Notes: generated from the sequence alone by a model not told the origin. 64,000 nucleotides of DNA from UBA7239 sp964509075 (GCA_964509075.1 CAZDWC010000010.1:62001-126000), one strand, 5' to 3'; shown: positions 25,402-34,127, numbered from the stretch's first letter. Translations and numbers: made by a program.

Positions 25402-26233
25402 CCATCACGGCATGAACAGCACCACACACAGTGACACACACAAGCCGCGCAAACGTTTCGGCCAGAACTTCCTGCACGACCGCCGCATCATCCAGCGAAT
25501 TGTGGACGCCATCGCACCACGTGAAAGCGATGTGCTGCTGGAAATCGGCCCAGGGCAGGGTGCGCTGACAGAAATTCTGTTGCCCAGCAATGCGCGCTTG
25601 ACTGCAGTTGAACTGGATCGCGATCTTGCCGCACTGCTGCGTGAAAAATTTTCCGCCATGGACAATTTCACTCTGTGCGAAGGCGACGCACTGAAATTCG
25701 ACTTGCAAACCCTGCAGCCCGCAGCGCACAGCCTGCGCGTAGTCGGCAACCTGCCCTACAATATTTCCACTCCATTGTTGTTTCATCTGCTTGAGCAGCG
25801 CCATTACATTCGCGACATGCATTTCATGCTGCAGAAAGAAGTGGTCGATCGCCTCGCTGCCGCACCGGATAGCAAGGACTACGGACGCCTTAGCGTGATG
25901 GCGCAGTACCACTGCCGCGTGACGGCACTGTTCGATGTGCCGCCGGGCGCTTTTTTCCCGCCTCCGAAAGTCATGTCTGCCATCGTTCGCCTGCAGCCGC
26001 GCGAACCGGAACTGGTCGCAAGCAATCCACAAACCTTGGCGCGCGTGGTCAATCAGGCCTTCCAGCAGCGACGCAAGACTTTGCGCAACACGCTGAAAAC
26101 TCTCATGAACGACAGCATTATTCGTGCAGCCGGCATCAACCCCGACGCGCGCGCCGAAACGCTGTCCGTCAGCGACTTTGTGCGTCTGGCCAACACGCTT
26201 GATCACACAGGAACATCTGCATGTCCGGTATAA
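25394..26233 (+). CDS. rsmA: 16S rRNA dimethyladenosine methyltransferase RsmA (KsgA)
   Basis: A 279-residue SAM-dependent enzyme dimethylating two adjacent adenosines near the 3' end of 16S rRNA. It is read from MSDHHGMNSTTHSDTHKPRKRFGQNFLHD, overlapping the pdxA stop by 8 bp; MNSTTH six codons later is an alternative. Motifs are RFGQNFLHD, LEIGPGQGALTEIL (SAM-binding), VVGNLPYNISTPLLFHLL (catalytic NLPY) and FFPPPKVMSAIVRL. The longer upstream frame lies inside pdxA and was rejected. It overlaps apaG by 13 bp. Confidence 0.96.
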   Translation: MSDHHGMNSTTHSDTHKPRKRFGQNFLHDRRIIQRIVDAIAPRESDVLLEIGPGQGALTEILLPSNARLTAVELDRDLAALLREKFSAMDNFTLCEGDALKFDLQTLQPAAHSLRVVGNLPYNISTPLLFHLLEQRHYIRDMHFMLQKEVVDRLAAAPDSKDYGRLSVMAQYHCRVTALFDVPPGAFFPPPKVMSAIVRLQPREPELVASNPQTLARVVNQAFQQRRKTLRNTLKTLMNDSIIRAAGINPDARAETLSVSDFVRLANTLDHTGTSACPV

Positions 26234-26589
26234 CTGTCAACGTCAAGACACAGTATCTCGCCGAACACTCGCAACCGGCCAGCAAACGTTTTGCCTTTGC
26301 CTACACCATCACCATTGCCAACAACAGTGCGCAAGCCGTGCAGTTGTTGCGCCGCCACTGGATCATCACCGATGGCAATCGCAAAATTGAACACGTGCGC
26401 GGCGATGGCGTGATCGGCCAGCAACCCTGGATCGCACCACAAAAAAGTTTTACCTATACCAGTGGCGCAATTCTGGAAACCCCCGTGGGCACCATGGAGG
26501 GCAGTTATGAAATGCAGCACGAAGGTGGCGCCTGTTTCGAAGCGCTGATACCGCGCTTCTCGCTTAACAAACCCGGCGCACTGCACTGA
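26221..26589 (+). CDS. apaG: ApaG-domain protein
   Basis: A 122-residue protein with the single ApaG beta-sandwich: RFAFAYTITIANNSAQAVQLLRRHWIITDG, EHVRGDGVIGQQPWIAPQKSFTYTSGA and GTMEGSYEMQHEGG. Its biochemical role is unsettled; it has been linked to cobalt and magnesium resistance. It sits in the standard rsmA-apaG-apaH order, starting inside the end of rsmA and 31 bp before apaH. Confidence 0.95.
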   Translation: MSGITVNVKTQYLAEHSQPASKRFAFAYTITIANNSAQAVQLLRRHWIITDGNRKIEHVRGDGVIGQQPWIAPQKSFTYTSGAILETPVGTMEGSYEMQHEGGACFEALIPRFSLNKPGALH

Positions 26590-26620
26590 TTGTTGCGCGA
26601 TTGAAGCCGGAGGAACACGC

Positions 26621-27448
26621 ATGGCTATCTACGTTGTCGGTGATCTGCAAGGTTGTTACACACCTTTGCGCAAGCTGCTGGATCAGGTGCAGTTTGATCC
26701 CGCGCATGACAAGTTGTGGCTGACCGGCGACATGGTCAATCGCGGCCCGCAATCACTCGAGTGCCTGCGCTTCGTCAAAAATCTCGGCAATGCCGCTGTC
26801 ACCGTACTCGGCAACCACGACCTGCATTTGCTCGCCATTGCGCGCTCCGGCAAATCCGGGAAACGCAAGGACACGCTTGACGAGATTCTCGCGGCACCTG
26901 ATCGCGATGAACTGCTGGACTGGCTGCGCGAGCAGCCGCTGATGCACGTCGATGAGAAACGCAAACTGGCGCTGGTGCATGCAGGAATATTTCCCGGCTG
27001 GACACTGACGCAGGCGCATATTTGCGCACAGGAAGTAGAAGCTGTTTTGCAATCGGACGAGTGCGAGGATTTCCTGCGCAACATGTACGGCGACCAACCG
27101 GACAACTGGCACGACAGCCTGCAGGGATTTGCGCGCTGGCGCTTCATCACCAACGCTTTTACGCGCATGCGCATCTGCGCTGATGCTGCCGGCAGCGCAA
27201 ACGATCTGGCACTGGACTTATCCTACAAGGAAGATCTGCAGCACATGCCGACAGGCTTTGCGCCCTGGTTCCGCCGTTACACGCCACCGCCGGGCTGGCG
27301 CATCCTGTTCGGCCACTGGGCCGCCCTGCTGGCAGAAACAGGCGTGGAGAACATCATCGCGCTCGACAGCGGTTGTGTCTGGGGCCGTTTCCTGACGATG
27401 TTGCGTGTCGATGACGGAAAGATTTTTCACGCCGGTCTTGACCCGTAA
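26621..27448 (+). CDS. apaH: Symmetrical bis(5'-nucleosyl)-tetraphosphatase
   Basis: A 275-residue metallophosphoesterase that hydrolyses Ap4A to two ADP and removes Np4 caps from RNA. It begins MAIYVVGDLQGCYTPL, with GDMVNRGPQS, TVLGNHDLHLLAI and the late histidine FGHWAAL completing the two-metal site. GGAGGAACACGC precedes the ATG. Its stop is only 5 bp from the end of a convergent small-membrane-protein gene, with no clear terminator between them. Confidence 0.96.
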   Translation: MAIYVVGDLQGCYTPLRKLLDQVQFDPAHDKLWLTGDMVNRGPQSLECLRFVKNLGNAAVTVLGNHDLHLLAIARSGKSGKRKDTLDEILAAPDRDELLDWLREQPLMHVDEKRKLALVHAGIFPGWTLTQAHICAQEVEAVLQSDECEDFLRNMYGDQPDNWHDSLQGFARWRFITNAFTRMRICADAAGSANDLALDLSYKEDLQHMPTGFAPWFRRYTPPPGWRILFGHWAALLAETGVENIIALDSGCVWGRFLTMLRVDDGKIFHAGLDP

Positions 27449-27453
27449 AAACC

Positions 27454-27654
27454 TCAGATCCTGCCCCGCAGATAAGCCCCAGCGCCGGCGGCAATCACTC
27501 CAGTAACCGAGCCGAGAATCTGTTTCCAGCCAAACGAGTAAGGGGCAGCGCCCAACCCGGTGATGTCGGCGGTAACGGAAACCAGCAACAATACCGCACC
27601 ACCCACCAGCAGTATCCATGCGAGTGTCTTGTTGCTTGCAGACGTGTTGCTCAT
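27454..27654 (-). CDS. Small two-helix membrane protein of unknown function
   Basis: A 66-residue protein preceded by AGAGGAG seven bases before the ATG, which makes it a convincing gene. Two hydrophobic segments are visible (ILLVGGAVLLLVSVTA and a second around ILGSVTGVIAAGAGAYL), joined by a loop containing GLGAAPYSFGWKQ. The tail ends RGRI. No family was recognised. It is convergent with apaH, and its start region is separated by 77 bp from the uppP stop. Confidence 0.7.
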   Translation of the reverse strand: MSNTSASNKTLAWILLVGGAVLLLVSVTADITGLGAAPYSFGWKQILGSVTGVIAAGAGAYLRGRI

Positions 27655-27731
27655 GCGGCATCTCCTCTCAATACATTGGGATTTCGAACCAACTGCTGCC
27701 GACTATACGCCTTTGCACAGGTGTTTGTGGC

Positions 27732-28556
27732 TCAAGTCTCACCCCAATGCACCAAACCCAGCTGGGCAGTGACCAGGATCAAGATACCGAAAACAATGCG
27801 GTACCAGGCAAACACCGTGAAATCATGCCGCTGGATATAGGCCAGCAGACCACGCACGGCCAGCATTGCGCTGAGAAAGGCCGTCAGGAAACCTGCGGCG
27901 AAAATATCCAGGTCGCCGCCATCCAGCAAGCTGCGGTGTTTGTACACATCGTACAACGTCGCCACAAACATGGTGGGAATGGCGAGAAAAAAGGAAAACT
28001 CGGTTGCCGCCTGGCGCGACAAGCCAAACAGCAAACCGCCAATGATGGTAGCGCCCGAACGCGATGTTCCCGGAATCAGCGACAAGGCCTGCGCAAATCC
28101 CACCTTGAGGGCATCGCGCCAGCTCATCGCCTCCACCTGCTGCACAGTCACCGTGTGATTCCGCTTTTCCGCCCACAGGATCAACAGCCCTCCCACCACA
28201 AAAGCACAGGCCACCGCCACCGGATTGAACAGGTAAAACTTGATGGTGCGAATAAACAGAAAGCCGAGTATCGCCGCAGGCAGAAACGCGACCACAAGAT
28301 TAAGGACAAAACGTTGCGACGCGGGCGTGTGCAGACTGGCCAGCACCGCCCACAGCCGGGCGCGATAGACCCAGCACACAGCAAGAATAGCGCCCAGCTG
28401 GATGGCAATTTCGAATACATCGCGGCGATCCTTGTCGAGAAAATCCAGCATCTCACCTGCGATAATCAAGTGTCCAGTGCTGGAAATAGGCAGGAATTCG
28501 GTCAGCCCCTCCACAACCCCCATCACCACAGCCTTGAGCAACAGCAACACATCCAC
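27732..28556 (-). CDS. uppP: Undecaprenyl-diphosphatase UppP/BacA
   Basis: A 274-residue polytopic inner-membrane enzyme that recycles undecaprenyl pyrophosphate for peptidoglycan and LPS synthesis and confers bacitracin resistance. The GTG at 28554-28556 is chosen because AGAGGGGG stands at a proper distance; a TTG two codons earlier lies directly against it. Catalytic motifs are EGLTEFLPISSTGHLII and SLIPGTSRSGATII. Membrane helices cover most of the length. It is divergent from rpmH, where dnaA is often found in other genomes. Confidence 0.95.
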   Translation of the reverse strand: MDVLLLLKAVVMGVVEGLTEFLPISSTGHLIIAGEMLDFLDKDRRDVFEIAIQLGAILAVCWVYRARLWAVLASLHTPASQRFVLNLVVAFLPAAILGFLFIRTIKFYLFNPVAVACAFVVGGLLILWAEKRNHTVTVQQVEAMSWRDALKVGFAQALSLIPGTSRSGATIIGGLLFGLSRQAATEFSFFLAIPTMFVATLYDVYKHRSLLDGGDLDIFAAGFLTAFLSAMLAVRGLLAYIQRHDFTVFAWYRIVFGILILVTAQLGLVHWGET

Positions 28557-28661
28557 CGGCAACCCCCTCTTCTACACAGATAACAGCAGGTGACCTGCTG
28601 CACGTGGTAACAACGCCGCGCATGATACACGAGGGCAAGCCAATTAAGCCCAAGACCGGCA

Positions 28662-28690
28662 TTGATCGTGGCGCGGCAATTCTATACAAT
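28662..28690 (+). promoter_or_regulatory. Promoter of rpmH-rnpA
   Basis: TTGATC (28662-28667) and TACAAT (28685-28690) stand 17 bp apart, about 65 bp upstream of the rpmH ATG. The leader then forms a hairpin with arms CGCCGGC and GCCGGCG (28704-28726). Confidence 0.6.
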
Positions 28691-28754
28691 GCCGCCTCTT
28701 TTTCGCCGGCGTTCCCGTAGCCGGCGGACGCGACTGCAACAGACAGGTGTACCC

Positions 28755-28889
28755 ATGAAAAGAACCTTCCAGCCCAGCGAAATCAAACGCAAGCGCACTC
28801 ACGGCTTCCGTGCCCGCATGGCAACCAAGAACGGCCGCATCGTATTGAGCCGTCGCCGCGCCAAAGGCCGCAAGCGCCTGACGGTCTGA
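28755..28889 (+). CDS. rpmH: Ribosomal protein bL34
   Basis: A 44-residue basic protein, MKRTFQPSEIKRKRTHGFRARM onward, identical in pattern to bL34 across bacteria and a structural part of the 50S subunit. It heads the rpmH-rnpA-yidD-yidC run. The frame extends upstream by 31 codons, but homology and length fix this ATG. Confidence 0.98.
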   Translation: MKRTFQPSEIKRKRTHGFRARMATKNGRIVLSRRRAKGRKRLTV

Positions 28890-28933
28890 TCGCCTCCCGC
28901 CCTGACAATCCTGACTCTGACAGGTTCAGGCGT

Positions 28934-29398
28934 GTGCCGGTCACCGATACCCTTGCAGGCGGGGCCGGCACAGCTGCAATACCGCTGACCGGCAGCAGCC
29001 CGGTTTTTTCACTGGCTTTCGGCAAGCAACAGCGGCTACTGACGCCGCGCGCATTCAAGGCCGTTTTTGATCAGGCCGTTTTCAAGATTTCACACCGCTC
29101 CCTCTTGTTGCTGGCTATTCCCAATAGCAGTAGCACTGCACGCCTGGGCCTGGTAGTAGCAAAGAAAAATGCCAAACTGGCCGTACAGCGCAATCGCCTT
29201 AAACGCCTGCTTCGCGAGAACTTCCGCCTGCACCAGCACCAATTGGCCGGACTGGATATCGTCGCCCTGGTCAAACCCGGGCTCTGGCAGCAGGATAATG
29301 CGGCCATTTCCGCATTGATCGAAGAGCAGTGGCAACGTCTGCTCAAGCAACAGATGAAATCCCGGCAACCGCCTCCGGCCGCAGGCTCCGCCCCATGA
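28934..29398 (+). CDS. rnpA: Ribonuclease P protein component
   Basis: A 154-residue basic protein, the protein subunit of RNase P that matures tRNA 5' ends. Motifs are FGKQQRLLTPRAFKAVF, ARLGLVVAKKNAKLAVQRNRLKRLLRENFR (the RNR motif) and DIVALVKPG. The start is a GTG with AGG upstream. This gives an N-terminal extension of about 28 residues before the usual LAFGKQQRLL; no better start codon lies closer. It overlaps yidD by ATGA. Confidence 0.95.
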   Translation: MPVTDTLAGGAGTAAIPLTGSSPVFSLAFGKQQRLLTPRAFKAVFDQAVFKISHRSLLLLAIPNSSSTARLGLVVAKKNAKLAVQRNRLKRLLRENFRLHQHQLAGLDIVALVKPGLWQQDNAAISALIEEQWQRLLKQQMKSRQPPPAAGSAP

Positions 29399-29652
29399 AA
29401 CAACCGGTGCTGCGTATCCTGCGTTTTTACAGCGAGCAGATCAGTCCCTGCCTGCCACCACACTGCCGCTTTCATCCGAGCTGCTCGCACTACACCCGCG
29501 AGGCCATCGAAACCCATGGACTTGCACGCGGGTCTTACCTCGGACTGCGCCGCATCCTAAAATGCCACCCCTGGCACGCCGGCGGCCTGGATCCGGTACC
29601 ACCGGCCAACACCGATGACACGCCTTCACTTTCATCCACAAGCAGACACTGA
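29395..29652 (+). CDS. yidD: Membrane-protein insertion efficiency factor YidD
   Basis: An 85-residue protein, MKQPVLRILRFYSEQISPCLP onward, with the conserved CRFHPSCSHYTREAIETHG and ILKCHPWHAGGLDPVP. It is an amphipathic membrane-associated factor helping YidC-dependent insertion. The start overlaps the rnpA stop (ATGA) and the end lies 2 bp from yidC, so the three are co-translated. Confidence 0.96.
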   Translation: MKQPVLRILRFYSEQISPCLPPHCRFHPSCSHYTREAIETHGLARGSYLGLRRILKCHPWHAGGLDPVPPANTDDTPSLSSTSRH

Positions 29653-29654
29653 CG

Positions 29655-31334
29655 ATGGATTTTCAACGCCCGATCTTGATTGCCGCAATTGCCGCTCTCT
29701 CACTGACCTTGCTGATACGCTGGCAAGCGTTTCAGGAAACGCATCCGCCCGCAAACGCCACTGTCGCAGCCAGCACCAATGACAGCCCGGTGGCGTCCGG
29801 CAGCGATGCCCCGACAGAAGCCCCGACCGCTTCAGCCAGCAATGCCGATATTCCTGCAGTCACCAGCGTCGTCCAGACAACCTCCGCCCAGACTGAGACA
29901 CGCAGCGGACAAGTGCTTGATGTGTATACCGACACCCTGCACGTGCAGATCGACACCAACGGTGGCGATATCGTGATGGCGGCCCTGCGCGATTACCCTG
30001 CCAAAATTGATACACCTGATGACCCGTTCGTGGTGCTGACCCGCAGCAAGGATCACCTGTATGTAGCACAGAGCGGACTGATCGGTGACAACGGCACCGA
30101 CAAAGGCCGCGAGCGCCCACAATTTCGCGCCGACCAACAGCGTTATGAGCTCGCCGACGGCCAACGCGAACTGAATGTTGACCTGCACCTCGCCGACAGC
30201 AATGGAGTCAGCATCACCAAACGCTACACCTTCACGCGCGATGAGCATCTGCTGAAACTGCAATATCTGATTGATAACCGCTCCGCACAGAATTGGAGTG
30301 CGCAGCTGTACGGCCAGATCAAACGCGACACGCATGAACCGGTCGGCCCCGGCGGCATCGGCATCAAACCATTCCTCGGCGCCGCCACCACTACCAGTGA
30401 GCAGCATTACTACAAGATGAGTTTTGACGACATGGCGAAAACGCCGCTGAAGGAAAGCATCAAGGGCGGCTGGATCGCCATGGTGCAGCACTATTTCATC
30501 AGTGCCTGGATACCGAATGTCGACGACAACAACCAGTTCTACACCACGCATCAGCAAAGCACCAACACTTACCTGCTCGGCTTTACCGGCCCGCGCGTTG
30601 ATATCGCGCCCGGCGGCAATGGCTCACTGGCCACACAGTTCTACGTCGGCCCCAAGGATGTCTACAAGCTGGCTGACATCGCACCGTATCTGGATCTGAC
30701 CGTCGATTACGGTTGGCTGTGGCCGATTGCCAAATCATTGTTCGCGTTGACACACTTCATCCATTCCCTCGTCGGCAACTGGGGGCTTGCCATCATCGGC
30801 CTGACGCTGACTGTCAAACTGATTTTTATGTGGCCGTCGGCGCTGAGCTACAAATCCATGGCAGTGATGAAAAAACTCGCGCCGAAAATGCAGGAGATGA
30901 AAGAAGCCTACGGCGACAACCCGAACAAATTGCGCGAGGAAATGTTCAAGTTGTACCAGAAGGAAAAGGCCAACCCGATGCTGGGCTGTTTGCCCATGCT
31001 CATCCAGACGCCAGTGTTCATTGCGCTGTACTGGTCACTGATGGAAAGCGTGGATCTGCGTCAGGCACCTTTCTTTGGCTGGATTGTCGACCTGTCGGTT
31101 CAGGATCCGTATTTCGTGTTGCCACTGCTGATGGGAGTATCCATGTGGGTGCAGCAGAAACTGAATCCACCCGCCGCTGACCCCATGCAGCAAAAAGTGT
31201 TTCAGTTCATGCCCATCATTTTCACCGGCATGTTCCTGTTCTTCCCGGCCGGCCTCGTGCTGTACATGCTGGTCAACAACCTGATTTCCATGACTCACCA
31301 GTACTGGATCTACAAATCCCTGGAGAAAAACTGA
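29655..31334 (+). CDS. yidC: Membrane protein insertase YidC
   Basis: A 559-residue Gram-negative-type YidC. The first transmembrane helix (PILIAAIAALSLTLLIRW) is followed by a Thr/Ala/Ser-rich linker and the periplasmic beta-sandwich domain (residues about 80-340). The five-helix insertase core then begins near YGWLWPIAKSLFALTHFIHSLVGNWGLAIIGLTL, with the LSYKSMAVMKKLAPKMQE helical hairpin, the PMLGCLPMLIQTPVFIALYWSLMESVDLRQAPFFGWI region and the C-terminal helices. A terminator follows; mnmE, the usual next gene, is absent. Confidence 0.97.
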   Translation: MDFQRPILIAAIAALSLTLLIRWQAFQETHPPANATVAASTNDSPVASGSDAPTEAPTASASNADIPAVTSVVQTTSAQTETRSGQVLDVYTDTLHVQIDTNGGDIVMAALRDYPAKIDTPDDPFVVLTRSKDHLYVAQSGLIGDNGTDKGRERPQFRADQQRYELADGQRELNVDLHLADSNGVSITKRYTFTRDEHLLKLQYLIDNRSAQNWSAQLYGQIKRDTHEPVGPGGIGIKPFLGAATTTSEQHYYKMSFDDMAKTPLKESIKGGWIAMVQHYFISAWIPNVDDNNQFYTTHQQSTNTYLLGFTGPRVDIAPGGNGSLATQFYVGPKDVYKLADIAPYLDLTVDYGWLWPIAKSLFALTHFIHSLVGNWGLAIIGLTLTVKLIFMWPSALSYKSMAVMKKLAPKMQEMKEAYGDNPNKLREEMFKLYQKEKANPMLGCLPMLIQTPVFIALYWSLMESVDLRQAPFFGWIVDLSVQDPYFVLPLLMGVSMWVQQKLNPPAADPMQQKVFQFMPIIFTGMFLFFPAGLVLYMLVNNLISMTHQYWIYKSLEKN

Positions 31335-31350
31335 CAATCGATATCAGACA

Positions 31351-31376
31351 AGGCCGCATCACGCGGCCTCTTTTTT
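31351..31376 (+). terminator. Intrinsic terminator after yidC
   Basis: Stem AGGCCGC/GCGGCCT with loop ATCAC, then C and six T. It lies 16 bp past the yidC stop and just before the convergent hypothetical gene. Confidence 0.88.
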
Positions 31377-31382
31377 GAACAA

Positions 31383-32054
31383 TCAAGACGGCGTTCCGGA
31401 TTGACCGCACTGCTTGCAACCGACACTTTCACAAGCCCTGCCGGCATTTGCCACTGACAACTCCTGGCGCAAGGCCAGCCAATGCTCGCGAAAATTTTCC
31501 GCATCGCCGTACTCCATGAACTGCTTGTAACGCGCGTGTTCGTCCAGCACTTTGCGAGCATGCTTGATCGGACACCAGTACTGCTCAGTGCGCGCCACCA
31601 CTTCGCGCGCAAAAGCCATCAACCCGTTGGCGTATTCACAATAGAAGCAATTGAATTTTTCGGCAATGTTCAGGTAAGCGAGCTTGTGGCGATCCACCAC
31701 CATATAGTCAGCACGGCGCACGCGGGCGATACCGAACAAGCGGAAACAGACCGCCTGATACAACAACAGACTGAGATCAAAAAAGACCAGCGGCACAATC
31801 ATGCCGTAAATGAACGGCGAGGCCAGCACATTGCGCGGGCGACTCAGGCGCAACCAGCGCCAGAAACCGAGGCGCAATCGCGTATGCGCCTGGCGCACAG
31901 CCTGTTCAAACTCTATGCGTTTGCCTTCAATGGTGTAGCGAACGCGCGCTTCCTGTTCCGTCAGTGTCGCGCGCAATTCTTCCTGCAGCGCAGTAATCTG
32001 CGCCAGCAATTCACGCACCCGTTCATTGAGCGGGTGCCCCTCCTCGCCGCTCAA
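31383..32054 (-). CDS. Coiled-coil, Cys-rich membrane-associated protein of unknown function
   Basis: A 223-residue protein starting at TTG. GAGGAAATTCG stands directly upstream and the TTG overlaps the stop of the lipoprotein gene (TTGA), so the two are translationally coupled. Residues about 5-60 form a charged coiled coil. A hydrophobic stretch around FIYGMIVPLVFFDLSLLLYQAVCF suggests a membrane hairpin. The rest is soluble with FNCFYCEYANG, YWCPIKHARK, and a C-terminal Cys cluster (RACESVGCKQCGQSG) that could bind a metal or Fe-S centre. A recurrent uncharacterised proteobacterial family is likely, but no name can be given. Confidence 0.8.
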   Translation of the reverse strand: MSGEEGHPLNERVRELLAQITALQEELRATLTEQEARVRYTIEGKRIEFEQAVRQAHTRLRLGFWRWLRLSRPRNVLASPFIYGMIVPLVFFDLSLLLYQAVCFRLFGIARVRRADYMVVDRHKLAYLNIAEKFNCFYCEYANGLMAFAREVVARTEQYWCPIKHARKVLDEHARYKQFMEYGDAENFREHWLALRQELSVANAGRACESVGCKQCGQSGTPS

Positions 32055-32362
32055 CGAATTTCCTCAATCACCGTGCGCTCGATCGGCAATTGCACATAAC
32101 CCGTCTCTTCACTCCAGAAATAGTAATAGCCGAGACCAATGCCGTTGGTGTCCTTGCCGGTGGTGAGCTTGCCGCCCTTCAAGGTCCAGCTCTTCACTAC
32201 CGTGCCACCATCGACATAGGACACTTTCAGATCCTTGCCAACAATATTGGCGAGATCGCGCGAAATCACATTGCGCGATTCTTCGGTACAGCCACTCAAC
32301 AATGCCGTGCAGCCGATTCCAGCAGCACAGACAACAGCCATCAATTTCTTGCGTTGCAACAT
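32051..32362 (-). CDS. Small lipoprotein of unknown function
   Basis: A 103-residue protein read from MLQRKKLMAVVCAAGIGCTALLSGCTEE, with GGAGAA before the ATG and a lipobox LLSGC (lipidated Cys near residue 25). The mature part is a short beta-rich domain (VSYVDGGTVVKSWTLKGGKL, YYYFWSEETGYVQLP). No family was recognised. It lies 14 bp after argE and its stop overlaps the next gene's TTG start, suggesting one transcript argE-lipoprotein-Cys protein. Confidence 0.78.
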   Translation of the reverse strand: MLQRKKLMAVVCAAGIGCTALLSGCTEESRNVISRDLANIVGKDLKVSYVDGGTVVKSWTLKGGKLTTGKDTNGIGLGYYYFWSEETGYVQLPIERTVIEEIR

Positions 32363-32376
32363 CACATTCTCCGTTT

Positions 32377-33543
32377 TCAGGTTGGATAACACTTTGGATA
32401 GCAAAACTGTTCGATCAATGCCGACAAGACATCCAGCGTCGGCTGTATACGTTCCAGCGCCAGAAATTCATCCGGTTGATGCGCCTGTGCAATATCACCC
32501 GGCCCGTAGATGACCGTCTGCATGCCCAGTTGCTGCAGGAACGGCGCTTCGGTGCCAAATGCCGTTGACTCTGCGGCAAAACCCGTCAATTTTTCCAACA
32601 CACGCACGAGTTCGCTGTTGGCGCTTTCCTCGAAAGGAAGAATCGCCGGCATCAGGGTATTGCGCGCAACACGAATGCGATTGCCTTGCGTATCAATGCG
32701 CGCCAGTCGCGCATCAATTTCTGCGTGCAGCGTCTCGATCTGCATGCCCGGCAGCGGTCGCACATCGAACTGCAATTCACAGCAGCCGCAAATGCGGTTC
32801 GGGTTATCGCCGCCGTTGATATAACCAAAATTCAGCGTCGGCACGCTGACGGCAAACTGAGCATTGCGATAGCGCTGTTGCCACTCCGCGCGCAACGCAG
32901 TCAACTCATTGAGTGCAGCATTCATCGCCTCCAGCGCACTGGCGCCCAGCGCCGGGTTCGAGGAGTGCCCGGATTGTCCGCTGATCTGCACACTCTCCAG
33001 CATCACGCCCTTGTGCATGCGCACCGGTTTCAAGCCGGTGGGCTCACCAATCACGGCGAACCGCGCCTGTGGCTTGCCGTGTTCCAGCAGCGCTCGCGCG
33101 CCGCTCATCGAGGACTCTTCATCCGCTGTCGCCAGGATGATCAACGGCGCGGCGGGCACCTGATCGGCAAACTGCTGCGCCGCAGCAATCGCCAGCGGAA
33201 AAAAGCCTTTCATGTCGCAAACGCCGAGACCGTAAAAACGGTTGTCTTTCTCGGTGAGCGCCAGCGGGTTGACTGACCACAGGGCCTCGTCAAACGGCAC
33301 GGTATCAGTGTGTCCAGCCAGCACCAATCCGCCCGGCCCTGTGCCCCTGGTCGCGATCAGGTTGGCTTTATGGCCACAAGGGGTTACCGGCATGACTTCG
33401 ACTGCGAAACCGGCACTTTCCAGCCAGCCCGCCAGCGTGTCGATCACCGCGCGGTTGCCCATGTCACGGCCGGGCGTGGAACTGCTGACCGAGGGCAGGA
33501 CCAGCAGGGCATGCAATTGTTCAGTCAGGGAAGGCAGGGGCAT
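32377..33543 (-). CDS. argE: Acetylornithine deacetylase
   Basis: A 388-residue M20-family metallohydrolase releasing ornithine from N-acetylornithine in arginine synthesis. Zinc-site motifs are VLAGHTDTVPFD (His and Asp), YGLGVCDMKGFF (bridging Asp), TADEESSMSGA (catalytic and binding Glu) and the late FGTEAPFLQQLG. Dimerisation-domain residues lie between about 180 and 290. The FGTEAPFLQQLG and DTVPFD patterns favour ArgE over DapE within M20. Confidence 0.93.
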   Translation of the reverse strand: MPLPSLTEQLHALLVLPSVSSSTPGRDMGNRAVIDTLAGWLESAGFAVEVMPVTPCGHKANLIATRGTGPGGLVLAGHTDTVPFDEALWSVNPLALTEKDNRFYGLGVCDMKGFFPLAIAAAQQFADQVPAAPLIILATADEESSMSGARALLEHGKPQARFAVIGEPTGLKPVRMHKGVMLESVQISGQSGHSSNPALGASALEAMNAALNELTALRAEWQQRYRNAQFAVSVPTLNFGYINGGDNPNRICGCCELQFDVRPLPGMQIETLHAEIDARLARIDTQGNRIRVARNTLMPAILPFEESANSELVRVLEKLTGFAAESTAFGTEAPFLQQLGMQTVIYGPGDIAQAHQPDEFLALERIQPTLDVLSALIEQFCYPKCYPT

Positions 33544-33598
33544 CGGCTTGTTCAGATCGCAGCAGTCAGTGATTGCCTGATGCTACCACGCTGCCGGA

Positions 33599-34105
33599 TC
33601 AGAAACCCTGTGCGTACTGCTGGTAGGCGCGCTCGAGTGCACCGACATCGGGGATGACAACACTCTCGCTACCCAGCTGCACGATCATGCGTTCGGCCGG
33701 CCCGCGATTACTGTTGTCGCCGTCGCCGATATCTTTCGGCGTCACCCGCACCAGTCGCGGAATACCCTGAATGATAATGGCAATGAAGGGCAGGTCGTCG
33801 CTGACACCGGTATTGTTGAGCACGGCAATGCGACGGTTGGCAGCCGTTCGCGGCAACTCCTGGCCGTTCAGCAATTCAAACGACACCACCGGCACTTCCA
33901 GCTTGCGCCAGATGATCTTGCCGAAATACCAGGCCGGCGCATCGTCCGGCCGATCCGGGTAGCTGTAGTTGACGATCTCGGCCACCGAAACGCCGGGCAG
34001 CAGCAGCAGCTTGCCGGACACCGGCAGCAGCATGCCCGGAATATCCGACACAGGGCGAGCCTCGGCTGCTGTGGCGGCTGAAGACTGAAGGTCGGTATCG
34101 CTCAT
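33599..34105 (-). CDS. chpC: CheW-like protein ChpC
   Basis: A 168-residue single CheW-domain protein (LLLLPGVSVAEIVNYSYPDR, VPVVSFELLNGQE, RRIAVLNNTG) at the end of the Chp cluster. In P. aeruginosa ChpC links additional receptors to the ChpA kinase controlling twitching and cAMP. The Ala-rich N-terminus is poorly conserved. It follows chpB after 72 bp that contain a short tandem repeat. argE lies downstream on the same strand. Confidence 0.9.
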   Translation of the reverse strand: MSDTDLQSSAATAAEARPVSDIPGMLLPVSGKLLLLPGVSVAEIVNYSYPDRPDDAPAWYFGKIIWRKLEVPVVSFELLNGQELPRTAANRRIAVLNNTGVSDDLPFIAIIIQGIPRLVRVTPKDIGDGDNSNRGPAERMIVQLGSESVVIPDVGALERAYQQYAQGF

Positions 34106-34127
34106 GGTCTCGTACTCATCTTGGAAT

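Noticed and set aside
28557..28754. Possible replication origin upstream of rpmH
   Set aside because: No cluster of TTATCCACA-type boxes and no dnaA neighbour; only CACAGATAA, a poor match, was seen.
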